In this document: positions 17,079-25,200 of the stretch, one piece after another
Position numbering within the stretch: position 1 is the stretch's first letter
Layout of the letters: the number at the start of each line of letters is the position of its first letter
Assembly (NCBI GenBank): GCA_020850835.1
Contig: JADZDX010000050.1
Span: 1 to 52,012, forward strand
Source: Fimbriimonadaceae bacterium
GTDB taxonomy: Bacteria > Armatimonadota > Fimbriimonadia > Fimbriimonadales > Fimbriimonadaceae
Reading direction: 5' to 3'
DNA length: 52,012 nt
The notes under the pieces: model-generated
What the model saw: the letters and a program-made list of their open reading frames with translations, nothing else
Told to the model about the DNA's origin: nothing
Database searches by the model: none
Translations under genes and position numbers: made by a program

Positions 17079-18004
17079 TGCGGCTCCTCATCCTCGGCGG
17101 GACGAGCTTTGTTGGGCGTCATCTCGCCGAGGCGGCCATAGACCGCGAATGGAACCTATCGTTGTTTCATCGCGGCAAGACCAATCCTGACCTGTTCCCA
17201 ACGCATGAGCATTTTTTGGGGGACCGACTTGATGACCTCTCAAGCCTGCAGGGTAAGAGATGGGATGCGGTTGTGGATACGAGCGCCTATATCCCAAGAG
17301 CCGTTCGCTTGGCCGGCGAGGCCTTATCGTCGTGCGCCGAGCGGCTTGCGTTCATAAGCACCATCTCGGTCTACGCCGATCCCGATAACTCATCGGTGGA
17401 CTCCGCTTTGGCGAGGCTTGGTGACCGAAACACCGAAGAGGTCAGCTCCGAGACCTACGGTGGGCTCAAGGTCCTTTGTGAGCAAGAAGTGAGAAAACAC
17501 TGGGGGGAAAGAGCTTGGATTTTACGCCCGGGCATCATCGCAGGCCCCTACGATCCAACAGATCGTTTCACCTATTGGATTGACCGAGTCGCCAATTATG
17601 AAGCGTTCACCAAACCAGCCCGCCTCAACCAACCCGTTCAGTGCTTGGATGCCCGAGCCTTGGCAGAGTTCGTGCTAGACGGACTTGTTGCCGGGCACTC
17701 CCAAACCGTCAACGTTGTCGGCCCTCAGGCGCCGATGGACTTCGACCACCTCTTAAAGAGAATCCGCCGAGAACTCCGTGCCCCCAATTTTGAGCTCCTT
17801 GAGAGTCTAGGCACTCCCCTGCCCCTTGAGGTCCCTCGCGAAAATGAGAATCTTTTCCGCGTGGATGCCCAACCCGCCATGGACCTTGGGTTGAAGCTCC
17901 CTAGCATTCGAGAAACTATCCGTTCTACCTACGAGTGGTGGCAAGAACAAACACGTGAACTCAAGGCCTTCAAGCCAAACTTAGCGGATCGGCAACGACC
18001 CTAG
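17078..18004 (+). CDS. NAD-dependent epimerase/dehydratase family protein
   Basis: The 308-residue protein is of the extended SDR type. It has an N-terminal Rossmann motif 'GGTSFVGRH' (residues 7-15), 'FISTISVYAD' with the catalytic Ser/Thr region, 'YGGLK' (YxxxK catalytic pair), 'RPGIIAGPYDPTDRF' and a C-terminal substrate lobe. Close relatives are often annotated as nucleotide-sugar or isoflavone-reductase-like epimerases. It is translationally coupled to the dehydrogenase upstream. The substrate cannot be read from sequence. Confidence 0.85.
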   Translation: MRLLILGGTSFVGRHLAEAAIDREWNLSLFHRGKTNPDLFPTHEHFLGDRLDDLSSLQGKRWDAVVDTSAYIPRAVRLAGEALSSCAERLAFISTISVYADPDNSSVDSALARLGDRNTEEVSSETYGGLKVLCEQEVRKHWGERAWILRPGIIAGPYDPTDRFTYWIDRVANYEAFTKPARLNQPVQCLDARALAEFVLDGLVAGHSQTVNVVGPQAPMDFDHLLKRIRRELRAPNFELLESLGTPLPLEVPRENENLFRVDAQPAMDLGLKLPSIRETIRSTYEWWQEQTRELKAFKPNLADRQRP

Positions 18005-18006
18005 GC

Positions 18007-18012
18007 TAAAAT
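18007..18012 (+). promoter_or_regulatory. Candidate -10 element for deoC
   Basis: TAAAAT lies 9 bases before the deoC ATG in a 17-base intergenic gap with no ribosome-binding site. It would give a leader of about 3 bases. No -35 is recognisable. Confidence 0.4.
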
Positions 18013-18021
18013 GGAAGCATC

Positions 18022-18987
18022 ATGAACTGCGCCCAAGCCGAAGCCCCGACGCGCAATCCTGGAATGCCACTTGACTTGGACTGGGTGGAGGCAACTCTGA
18101 TCAATCGTTCGGCAGCTGAACGCAGAGCCGCGACGCTGCCAGGGCGAAGGACCGTCAAGAAACAATGGCAGGCGGCTTGGCTCCTCAAGGCAGTTACCCT
18201 CATTGATCTCACCACCTTGAGCGGAGATGATACGCCCGGTACAGTGCAACGCCTTTGCGCAAAGGCTCGTCAACCCGTTAGACAGTCTCTGCTGGATGCG
18301 ATGGAGATGCCACCCATCTCTACGGGAGCGGTTTGTGTTTATCACCAAATGGTGCCGACTGCGGTCCGATTTCTTGAGGGCACCGGCATTCCGGTGGCCG
18401 CCGTTGCAGCAGGATTCCCGCACGGCTTATCGCCTTTGCGAGAACGAATACATGAAATCAGGGCCAGTGTCGCGGCGGGAGCCAGCGAGATTGATATTGT
18501 TGTTAGCCGACAACACGTACTGAATGGCAATTGGACCGCCCTTTATGATGAGATTGCGATGTTTCGCGAAGCATGCGGGGATGCCCATCTCAAAAGCATT
18601 TTGGCCACCGGCGAGCTCGCCACATTAACCAATGTCGCTCGAGCCAGCCTCGTAGCAATGATGGCCGGTAGCGATTTCATTAAGACGTCAACTGGCAAGG
18701 AAACCCATAATGCCACTTTGCCTGTTGGCCTGACCATGGTGCGCCAGATCCGCGGTTTTCGGGAGAAAACTGGCTACAAGATAGGTTTCAAGCCGGCCGG
18801 TGGTATTCGCACCGCCAAGCAAAGCACCGATTGGATGATCCTCATGAAGGAAGAACTTGGGCTTGAATGGCTTAGCCCACATCTCTTCCGTCTGGGCGCC
18901 TCAACGCTCCTTAGCGACATTGAGCGACAGCTTGAGCACTTTGTTACCGGTCGGTATTCTGCGTTCAATCGGCACCCGATGGCCTAG
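18022..18987 (+). CDS. deoC: Deoxyribose-phosphate aldolase
   Basis: The 321-residue enzyme splits 2-deoxyribose-5-phosphate into glyceraldehyde-3-phosphate and acetaldehyde in deoxynucleoside breakdown. The Schiff-base lysine is in 'DFIKTSTGKE' (Lys 221) and the second active-site lysine in 'GFKPAGGIRT'. The length and the tail 'FRLGASTLLSDIERQLEH' resemble the longer eukaryote-type DERA rather than the 250-260-residue E. coli form. The N-terminal extension of about 50 residues is polar. The stop is followed directly by the next ATG. Confidence 0.95.
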   Translation: MNCAQAEAPTRNPGMPLDLDWVEATLINRSAAERRAATLPGRRTVKKQWQAAWLLKAVTLIDLTTLSGDDTPGTVQRLCAKARQPVRQSLLDAMEMPPISTGAVCVYHQMVPTAVRFLEGTGIPVAAVAAGFPHGLSPLRERIHEIRASVAAGASEIDIVVSRQHVLNGNWTALYDEIAMFREACGDAHLKSILATGELATLTNVARASLVAMMAGSDFIKTSTGKETHNATLPVGLTMVRQIRGFREKTGYKIGFKPAGGIRTAKQSTDWMILMKEELGLEWLSPHLFRLGASTLLSDIERQLEHFVTGRYSAFNRHPMA

Positions 18988-19821
18988 ATGTGCGCCATGA
19001 CGCGGCCCAACGTTGTTGTACTTCTCATGATCCCATCGTTTCTTGCGATTGCCCTGCTTAGCAAGCATCCGACGACGCCACTGCTTGTGAAACTGGCCCC
19101 GGGAATCAATAATGCGTCACCCCGCCGAAGCAACCCCACTTGGATCAGGGCTCGACGGGAAGTTACTGCCGATACTGTCGCACTGAACGCACGGCTAGCC
19201 GCCCTCACACGGCAGGACCTTGAGAGAAGGGTGATCGCAAAGGGGCCCAGCCGCTTACCCACCATAACCCTGACCTTTGACGACGGGCCGCATCCAGCAT
19301 GCACGCGACAGCTCTTGCAAGTCCTTAAGAAGCTGCAGGTGCCGGCGACCTTCTTCGTTGTTGGGTACATGGCCGAAAGGAATCCTGACCTCGTTCGGGC
19401 GATCCATTCCGGCGGATTTGAGATCGGGAGCCATACGTTCAGCCACGCAAACCTCACCCTTCTTTCTCAGGAAGATGTGCTCACAGAGTTCAGGGCAGCA
19501 AACGATGTGATCAAGCGGATCACGGGCACGACGCCACTCTATTGCCGCCCTCCTGGCGGAGACCTCTCGCTACCCGTTCTAAGGAGTACCGCTAATTTAC
19601 GGCTCTTCACCGTGATGTGGACCGATGACCCAGGCGACTACGATAGCCCCAGCAATTCCATAGTCATTAGGAAAGCGCTCCAGCGGCTTTCGCCGGGAGG
19701 GATCATCCTCATGCACGACTGCCCCCGTGCGGTGGAGACAGTGCCGATGATCGTCACTAAGGCGCGAGCTATGGGCTATCGGTTTGTGCCCCTGAGCCAG
19801 TACCGGCCTCGTGCCTTATAG
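18988..19821 (+). CDS. Polysaccharide deacetylase (NodB/CE4 family)
   Basis: The 277-residue protein has an N-terminal membrane anchor or signal (about residues 8-24, 'VVVLLMIPSFLAIALLS') and then a NodB homology domain. It shows 'TFDDGP' (Asp 98/99, base and metal ligand), 'SHTFSH' (His 149 and His 153, metal ligands), 'RPPGG' and a late 'ILMHDC' motif. CE4 enzymes remove N-acetyl groups from peptidoglycan, chitin or exopolysaccharide outside the membrane. The start abuts the deoC stop; an alternative ATG lies three codons in. The end overlaps the convergent gene by 6 bases. Confidence 0.92.
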   Translation: MCAMTRPNVVVLLMIPSFLAIALLSKHPTTPLLVKLAPGINNASPRRSNPTWIRARREVTADTVALNARLAALTRQDLERRVIAKGPSRLPTITLTFDDGPHPACTRQLLQVLKKLQVPATFFVVGYMAERNPDLVRAIHSGGFEIGSHTFSHANLTLLSQEDVLTEFRAANDVIKRITGTTPLYCRPPGGDLSLPVLRSTANLRLFTVMWTDDPGDYDSPSNSIVIRKALQRLSPGGIILMHDCPRAVETVPMIVTKARAMGYRFVPLSQYRPRAL

Positions 19822-20841
19822 GGTACCGCTGAGAATTTCCCGAGCTTCGGGAGTACATCGGGCTTTAAGCTTCGTCAGGATTTCATCCTTCTGCGGCAGG
19901 GCCTGGAACGCGGCCGAGTACACCATTGGGCTACAGGAATACTTCAGGAGTCGTGTCCTAAGGTCTAGGTCCCCTAACGACCTGCCCTTTTGGTCCTTGG
20001 GATATCGCTGCTGATAGTAATCTCTAAAACCAGAAGTGCCTGTTACTGTGGAGGTCAGCTTGACTTCCCCCACTCCCAACAGGACATCCACAAGATGATC
20101 AACAGAGGCATTGGAGCCCTTTGTCGCAACCGCTGAGATTGCATTCTGGATTTCCATCTGGTGCTCGAAAACCATCAACGCGACGATATCGGAGTGCGGA
20201 GTTAGATACTTTGAGGTGTCAATGAACGGGCTGAGCTCCGTCCGGTTTGCTCCAGCTTCCTTATCTAGCTTGACTGGCTCATCCGCTGGTGTGCTGAGCA
20301 CATTTCCCATATGCCGCATGGTCCCATGGGTCCCCGTCACATACCAGCCGCCCCATCGTTCTTCGATTGGGGTTTCCGGTCCCACGAGGCGGGAACGCTG
20401 ATCAACCCGGGGATATCCGCTCGGAGCAACAATCGATGAGCGAGCAATCAGTTGAACGGGTGATCGTCCATGGCAACGAAAACACTGACTATCCTCAGTT
20501 CGGATGGTCCCGCCTGCCCTGTTCATGATCGTATAGAATTGCGGTCCTTTTGCTGGGTCAACGGTCATGATTTCCAGCAATGGGGCTGCAGGAATCCACG
20601 CTACGTACGAGTATTCGTTGAAGTAGATCGCCCGTGGGTTCTTGGGGCTAACTTGCCCCTGAAGGCTGGACTTGCTAAAAACTAGCATCTGACTTGAAGG
20701 ATCAATCCGTAGCTCCTTGAGAACACTAGCGAGAAAACCGCGCTCGGGCTCACAATGCAGTTCCTTTGCCTGCAATAACGCGATGGGGTCGCCCGAAAGC
20801 GCCACGATTGGAAGCAGAGCACTAAGGTGAACAAGCCGCAT
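19816..20841 (-). CDS. Exported mono-haem c-type protein of unknown function
   Basis: The track begins at a GTG (20862), but the ATG at 20841 follows GGGGAG at good spacing and starts a signal-like N-terminus ('MRLVHLSALLPIVALSG'), giving 341 residues. The key feature is one haem-binding CxxCH, 'CFRCH', at about residues 118-122; no second CxxCH is seen. The rest has no family I recognise ('FNEYSYVAWIP', 'WGGWYVTGTHG'). Such proteins occur in Planctomycetota-like and Acidobacteriota-like genomes. It may carry electrons in the periplasm, but no redox enzyme neighbours it. Confidence 0.75.
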   Translation of the reverse strand: MRLVHLSALLPIVALSGDPIALLQAKELHCEPERGFLASVLKELRIDPSSQMLVFSKSSLQGQVSPKNPRAIYFNEYSYVAWIPAAPLLEIMTVDPAKGPQFYTIMNRAGGTIRTEDSQCFRCHGRSPVQLIARSSIVAPSGYPRVDQRSRLVGPETPIEERWGGWYVTGTHGTMRHMGNVLSTPADEPVKLDKEAGANRTELSPFIDTSKYLTPHSDIVALMVFEHQMEIQNAISAVATKGSNASVDHLVDVLLGVGEVKLTSTVTGTSGFRDYYQQRYPKDQKGRSLGDLDLRTRLLKYSCSPMVYSAAFQALPQKDEILTKLKARCTPEAREILSGTL

Positions 20842-20873
20842 TCTCTCCCCATTTTGACTCACAATAGACGGCG

Positions 20874-22067
20874 TTGCGTCACTGGTTAACCTCGCTCTAT
20901 ATCGCGATCTTCTTGGACCTATTTGGATTCGGGATGATCATCCCCGATATTCAGCTTCATGCCGAACGGCATGGGGCACCAGGCTGGCTCATCGGCGCAA
21001 TCCTGGCCAGCACGTTCGCGGTCCAACTCCTCATTTCGCCATTCTGGGGGCGAGTTAGTGACCGAGTCGGTCGCAAGCCAATTCTCTTGATCTGTTCAGG
21101 ATTCTCCGCTCTGGGCATGCTCGTTTATGGGCTCTCTCACGGCATTCTCCTGCTTATCCTGAGCCGACTCTTATCGGGACTCGGAGGCGCAAATGTAGCG
21201 ATTGCCCAAGCAATCGTAGCTGACGGCACAACGCCGGAAGAAAGGACTACCTCGATGGGTAAGATCGGCGCTGCGATCACGACTGGGCTCATCGGAGGTC
21301 CCGTTATAGGCGGATTTATTGGTGCTGGACTAGGTAGCCAGTGGGTAGGTTTCATAGCCGCAGCAAGCTCCGGCCTTGGGTTAGTCTTGATCTGGTTGAC
21401 TTTGCCCAAAATTGAACCGAAGGCCGGCGAAAGGCAGACCAAAAACATGCTGTTTGACCTTCGCCTGTTGCGATCATTCCCTCAGGTCCGGGCTCTGGTC
21501 ATTGTCTCTTGCGTGGCATGGTTTGCCCTCGCCACTTTAGAGGGCACCTTTGGTCGCCTCATTAAGGCGACGTTGAATTTCTCGCAATGGCACTTTGGTG
21601 TTGTCTTTGGTTATGAATCTTTGATTGGATTCTTAGTGCAGGCATATTTTATTGCCTGGCTCTCGAAGCGGGTCAAGGATGGACCAATGATCCGGGGCGC
21701 ATACCTACTACAAGGTATTGGTCTAGGTTTGACGCCATTTACCTATCTGTTTCCGATCCCATCGCTCTGGTTCGCGGTACTCCTTGGATGTAGCCTCTTT
21801 TATGCGGTGGGACAGGGGCTCGCCAGCCCTACCATCAATTCCCTCTGTAGTAAGTTGACTCCCGAAGATCGCCAAGGTGAACTGTTTGGCCTGCTCCAAG
21901 GGGCCCGGTCCATCGGATTCATCGTTGGGCCGCTGATTGGGGGGGCTATGTTTGACTGGTGGGCGGCCAGCCCATATCTCCTCGCAGGATGCGTGTGCGC
22001 CCTTGCCGCATTTCTTGTGAAATCGCCAGGCGAGTTGGGATCCACTGCTCAAACTGACCTCGCATAG
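20874..22067 (+). CDS. MFS transporter, drug:H+ antiporter (TCR/Tet-like) type
   Basis: The 397-residue protein has about twelve hydrophobic helices. It carries the MFS motif A 'GRVSDRVGRKPILL' in loop 2-3 and a motif-C-like stretch 'GLIGGPVIGGFIGAGLGS' in helix 5. Both are typical of the DHA1 antiporter group that includes TetA(B)-like proteins. The first residue is TTG-encoded. It is likely a proton-driven exporter. Specificity cannot be deduced, and similarity to Tet proteins does not prove tetracycline export. Confidence 0.88.
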   Translation: MRHWLTSLYIAIFLDLFGFGMIIPDIQLHAERHGAPGWLIGAILASTFAVQLLISPFWGRVSDRVGRKPILLICSGFSALGMLVYGLSHGILLLILSRLLSGLGGANVAIAQAIVADGTTPEERTTSMGKIGAAITTGLIGGPVIGGFIGAGLGSQWVGFIAAASSGLGLVLIWLTLPKIEPKAGERQTKNMLFDLRLLRSFPQVRALVIVSCVAWFALATLEGTFGRLIKATLNFSQWHFGVVFGYESLIGFLVQAYFIAWLSKRVKDGPMIRGAYLLQGIGLGLTPFTYLFPIPSLWFAVLLGCSLFYAVGQGLASPTINSLCSKLTPEDRQGELFGLLQGARSIGFIVGPLIGGAMFDWWAASPYLLAGCVCALAAFLVKSPGELGSTAQTDLA

Positions 22068-22100
22068 TACTCAAGGCGAACCCGTCTCGTCCCTATACTC

Positions 22101-23063
22101 ATGGTCCCCGCCGCCCTTGCCCTGATAGCGCCTAAGCCATGGACTCTGGTCGCCGGAGGCGATATCATGTTCTACGGCATTGGCGCCAAGACCTTCCCCT
22201 TGAAAGAAGTTGCCGGGACTTTCCAAAAGGCAGATCTCTCCTACGGCAACCTAGAAATCCCTCTCACCAGTTCCAAAACACCGACGCGTCGAAAGAGCGC
22301 CGAGGAGATCAAGGCCAAGCACCAGTTCATCCTTAAAGCGGAACCCAGTCATATCGGTAATTTGAAGGGGACCTTTGACCTCGTTAGCCTCGCGAATAAC
22401 CATGCGATGGACTACGGCACCCAGGGCATGACCGAAACCATCAATCTCCTGAACAAGGCTGGCATTCAGCACGCGGGAGCTGGAATGAACATCAACGAGG
22501 CGACAGCACCCACCGTCAAAACGCTCCCCAATGGAATTCGGGTGGGCATGATCAGTTACCTAGCATTCGTGAGCACAGGCGGGCTGTGGAAATGCACCCC
22601 AGCTACCGCCAAAACATCCGGGCTTGCGGGGCTTGACCTCGGCGGTAACCCACAAAGTGACCGGGTGCAAGACATTGTACGCACGGCCAAGAAGCAGTGT
22701 GATGTTCTCCTAGTGGCCTTGCACTGGGGCATTGAACGCCAAACAAAGCCAACGAAGTACCAGATCAATTTGGGCCGAAACTTCATCAGGGCTGGGGCGG
22801 ACGTCGTACTCGGTGCCCACCCTCACCGCCTCCAAGGACGCGAGATTTATAGGGGCAAGCCCATCTTGTACTCGATGGGCAATCTGATTTCACCTCTTCC
22901 GGCAGCCACCGCGGTGTACACATTGAACTTCGATGGCACAAAGTTTAAGTCTTGGGATCTGCGCCCCATGCGAAACTCCGCGGGAAAGGCAAAGTGGTAT
23001 TCGACCAAGGAAGAACCTGCCGTCAAACGGCAGATTCTTGCCCTAGACAAGCTCATTCGCTAA
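22101..23063 (+). CDS. CapA-family metallophosphatase-like protein
   Basis: The 320-residue protein has a short hydrophobic N-terminus and the CapA (PGA_cap) pattern: 'AGGDIMF', 'YGNLEIPL', 'SLANNHAMDYG', 'VALHWGIE' and 'GAHPHRLQG ... YSMGNLI'. These motifs form a calcineurin-like metal site. CapA proteins act in poly-gamma-glutamate capsule export, but many bacterial homologues lie outside cap operons, as here. The stop overlaps that of the convergent SRPBCC gene by 4 bases. Confidence 0.88.
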   Translation: MVPAALALIAPKPWTLVAGGDIMFYGIGAKTFPLKEVAGTFQKADLSYGNLEIPLTSSKTPTRRKSAEEIKAKHQFILKAEPSHIGNLKGTFDLVSLANNHAMDYGTQGMTETINLLNKAGIQHAGAGMNINEATAPTVKTLPNGIRVGMISYLAFVSTGGLWKCTPATAKTSGLAGLDLGGNPQSDRVQDIVRTAKKQCDVLLVALHWGIERQTKPTKYQINLGRNFIRAGADVVLGAHPHRLQGREIYRGKPILYSMGNLISPLPAATAVYTLNFDGTKFKSWDLRPMRNSAGKAKWYSTKEEPAVKRQILALDKLIR

Positions 23064-23539
23064 CCCAAAAGTGCTTCCAGCCGCTGATAGCTCACTTCCA
23101 TTCCTCTTTCCATCCCGGTGCCCAACATCGTTGATCGAACCTCGGCGGAAGGCAGGGTCATGACCATGGTCATCAGGGTCCCTTCGCCATCGGGATCAAA
23201 TGTGGTCACGATATGGTTGTCGGGGGTTGGATCAGGTAGGTGCATCCGCTCTATATGCTCCAGCCGGGAGAAGGGCTCGCAGGCAATACATTCGCCGGTT
23301 ATTGAAAAGCTCTCGCCTTCCTCATTGGCCCAGACGTAACGAAAGCTCCCACCCGGACGAAAATCAGCCACGCACTCCGGCATAGTCCAGCCATCTGGCC
23401 CGAGCATCCATTGCCGAATCAGATCAGGCTCAACATGAGCACGAAAGACCGCCTCCGGCGAAGCGGCAAATTCACGGGTGACGATCACCTGAGTATCGCC
23501 ATTAAGTTTAAGTTCTAGAGGTTTCATTGTTGTCATCAT
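23060..23539 (-). CDS. SRPBCC/AHSA1-family protein
   Basis: The 159-residue protein (a second likely start, 'MKPLELK', lies four codons in) has the Aha1/START-like fold: 'VIVTREFAASPEAVFRAHVEPDLIRQWM', 'FRPGGSFRYVW' and a C-terminal helix. Proteins of this group bind hydrophobic ligands and are commonly encoded with an ArsR regulator, as here; the reading frames overlap by about 30 bases. The ligand is unknown. Confidence 0.9.
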   Translation of the reverse strand: MMTTMKPLELKLNGDTQVIVTREFAASPEAVFRAHVEPDLIRQWMLGPDGWTMPECVADFRPGGSFRYVWANEEGESFSITGECIACEPFSRLEHIERMHLPDPTPDNHIVTTFDPDGEGTLMTMVMTLPSAEVRSTMLGTGMERGMEVSYQRLEALLG

Positions 23540-23858
23540 TAGTCGGTTGGGCCAAGAGCTGGTCCAAGCGTGCGTAGTTTGCCTCCATCGCGACTCTTAA
23601 GCGGGAAAGCCAACTCGTCAGTTCATCAACGGCTTCGGGCACAACCTTGCAAGGTCGCCGGGTTCGATCCACTCTTCGCGTTATTAGCCCCGCATTCTCC
23701 AACACCTTCAGATGCCTGGAGATTGCGGGTTGGCTCAAGTTGAATGGAGCGGCAAGCTCCATCACCCCAGCCTCGCCTTGACACAGACGAGCAAGAATCG
23801 CCCGTCTAGTCGGATCCGCGAGAGCCGCAAACGGCGCATTGAGGTCTAACGTCTGCAC
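23508..23858 (-). CDS. ArsR-family HTH transcriptional regulator
   Basis: The track starts at an ATG at 23882, but the promoter for this gene (TTGACA and the downstream TATAAT) overlaps the first codons of that frame. A GTG at 23858, 6 bases after the -10 hexamer, is a better start and yields 116 residues beginning 'QTLDLNAPFAALADPTRRAIL'. The winged helix-turn-helix is clear ('LSQPAISRHLKVLENAGLI'). No Cys pair typical of metal-sensing ArsR proteins is seen, so it belongs to the SRPBCC-linked branch. It probably represses its own operon through the repeats in its promoter. Confidence 0.88.
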   Translation of the reverse strand: MQTLDLNAPFAALADPTRRAILARLCQGEAGVMELAAPFNLSQPAISRHLKVLENAGLITRRVDRTRRPCKVVPEAVDELTSWLSRLRVAMEANYARLDQLLAQPTNDDNNETSRT

Positions 23859-23861
23859 AAG

Positions 23862-23895
23862 ATCATTATATAACACAATCATTATATAATGTCAA
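23862..23895 (-). promoter_or_regulatory. ArsR promoter with paired operator-like repeats
   Basis: Reading on the minus strand, TTGACA (23890-23895) and TATAAT (23865-23870) are separated by 19 bases. The 12-mer ATCATTATATAA (plus strand) occurs twice, at 23862-23873 and 23878-23889, with a 16-base period. The upstream copy sits in the perfect palindrome CATTATATAATG (23880-23891). This is a good candidate for autoregulation by the ArsR protein. The -35 also overlaps the LtrA stop. Confidence 0.7.
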
Positions 23896-25052
23896 CCGGA
23901 AGTAGCATTCTTCTCGACCATTGGGCTTTTGGAGTGAAGGAGCACAACCGCCAGAAGTAAGCTTGCTACGACGAAATGAGCCTGCTCAACCAGGAACGGA
24001 AGAGGTGCGACAAGAGCCGCAACGGCGAGTGGGACAACACACCTTTTCTCGCCAAAATCAAAGCGATCCCTAACCCACCAAATGGCGATAATGAACATTG
24101 CAACCGGAACTGAGACGGACAACTCAGCGGTTTGCAGGCTCAAGTGCGATTCACCACTCAGCGTCTCCCGAAGGACTGCAAACCCAGCGCCGACTGCTGC
24201 GGCCGCCGCGAACACGAGAAAGTGACCGTACCCCCACTTGATGGCCCTCTTTAGGTTGGTGACCTTCAAGTGCGTGCCCCAATGGAAGTAGTAGCCATAC
24301 ATGCAGAAGGTAATAACCGCGCAACTAAGGGCATTCACCATCGCGAAGTTGGTCGGGATCATCTGGGACCCCGTTGTTCTCATGAACCCGACTACAGAAA
24401 GGAAACATTCGCCTAAGACAATGATCGTCACCAGACCATACCGCTCCACAATGTGCTCGCGGTGCCAGCTCGTGGCCTCTCCACGAACCTCGGCGATAAC
24501 CGGAACAAGGAGCTCCCCAATCACCCCCCCAACGAAGATCCATAGATAATAGCTCGCCGTCACCGGCGTCAGCAGGACCGCCGCAATCCAATAGAATTGC
24601 ATTAGTAATATCCCGCAAGCGTAGCTTCGTGAAGTGAAGCGCTGGACCTCATTCTCGTATGGCGCCCACAACCACAGCGCAGCGAGGGCACACCGCATAA
24701 TCACAAAACCGAGCAAGCAGGTGGTTATCGGCTTGGCAGCATAAACCGCCGGGATTCCCGCGGCAAGGGTTAGAGCTCCAAAGATCACAATGAAGGTCAT
24801 CGCCCGGAAGAACGGTGATCGATCATCATATGCCGAAGCAAACCAGGTGTAGTTCATCCACGACCACCAGATCATGAAAAAAGCCATGATGAAGCTGAGT
24901 AGACCTTTAACAATCTGGCCCTCGATAAGCCCGTGATGCAAACCGGCCGCGGCCGTGGCAATCGCAATTACCGTGGCTAGATCAAACAGCAGTTCAAGCA
25001 CCGTGGACGGACGATGCTCCCCATGATCAAATCTTTTACGAGGTGGCACCAC
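23892..25052 (-). CDS. Low temperature requirement protein A (LtrA) family membrane protein
   Basis: The 386-residue protein has a short basic N-terminus with 'ELLFDLATVIAI' and about ten to twelve membrane helices. It shows LtrA-family features such as 'WWSWMNYTWFASAYDD' and 'ERYGLVTIIVLGECF'. The family is named from a Listeria mutant with poor cold growth; the molecular function is not established. The start is GTG, exactly at the expected transcription start from a nearby -10 hexamer. It is probably a single-gene unit ending against the ArsR promoter. Confidence 0.9.
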   Translation of the reverse strand: MVPPRKRFDHGEHRPSTVLELLFDLATVIAIATAAAGLHHGLIEGQIVKGLLSFIMAFFMIWWSWMNYTWFASAYDDRSPFFRAMTFIVIFGALTLAAGIPAVYAAKPITTCLLGFVIMRCALAALWLWAPYENEVQRFTSRSYACGILLMQFYWIAAVLLTPVTASYYLWIFVGGVIGELLVPVIAEVRGEATSWHREHIVERYGLVTIIVLGECFLSVVGFMRTTGSQMIPTNFAMVNALSCAVITFCMYGYYFHWGTHLKVTNLKRAIKWGYGHFLVFAAAAAVGAGFAVLRETLSGESHLSLQTAELSVSVPVAMFIIAIWWVRDRFDFGEKRCVVPLAVAALVAPLPFLVEQAHFVVASLLLAVVLLHSKSPMVEKNATSG

Positions 25053-25058
25053 GTGGGC

Positions 25059-25090
25059 ATTGTACTTGAGTCATGTTCTGTGAGCGCTCA
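25059..25090 (-). promoter_or_regulatory. Candidate LtrA promoter with palindrome
   Basis: On the minus strand TACAAT (25059-25064) ends 6 bases before the LtrA GTG, with no ribosome-binding site. The perfect 10-base palindrome TGAGCGCTCA (25081-25090) occupies the -35 region. It could be a regulator-binding site in place of a consensus -35. Confidence 0.45.
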
Positions 25091-25200
25091 AGGCAAGTGT
25101 CGTATACAACAACCCCGCGCCTCCGTGTGCACAATCCACGAGATAAGGTCGGCGCATCAAATTGCCGTAAACAAAGTGCCGAGAGACGAGCCCCCGTCGC

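Noticed and set aside
16295-17122. 275-codon minus-strand ORF over the dehydrogenase
   Set aside because: The plus strand encodes an intact LDH/MDH with all motifs; the reverse frame is Ser/Arg/Pro-rich shadow.
20874-22067. Calling the MFS protein a tetracycline resistance determinant
   Set aside because: Only the general DHA1 motifs are visible; specificity cannot be inferred and no resistance-gene context is present.
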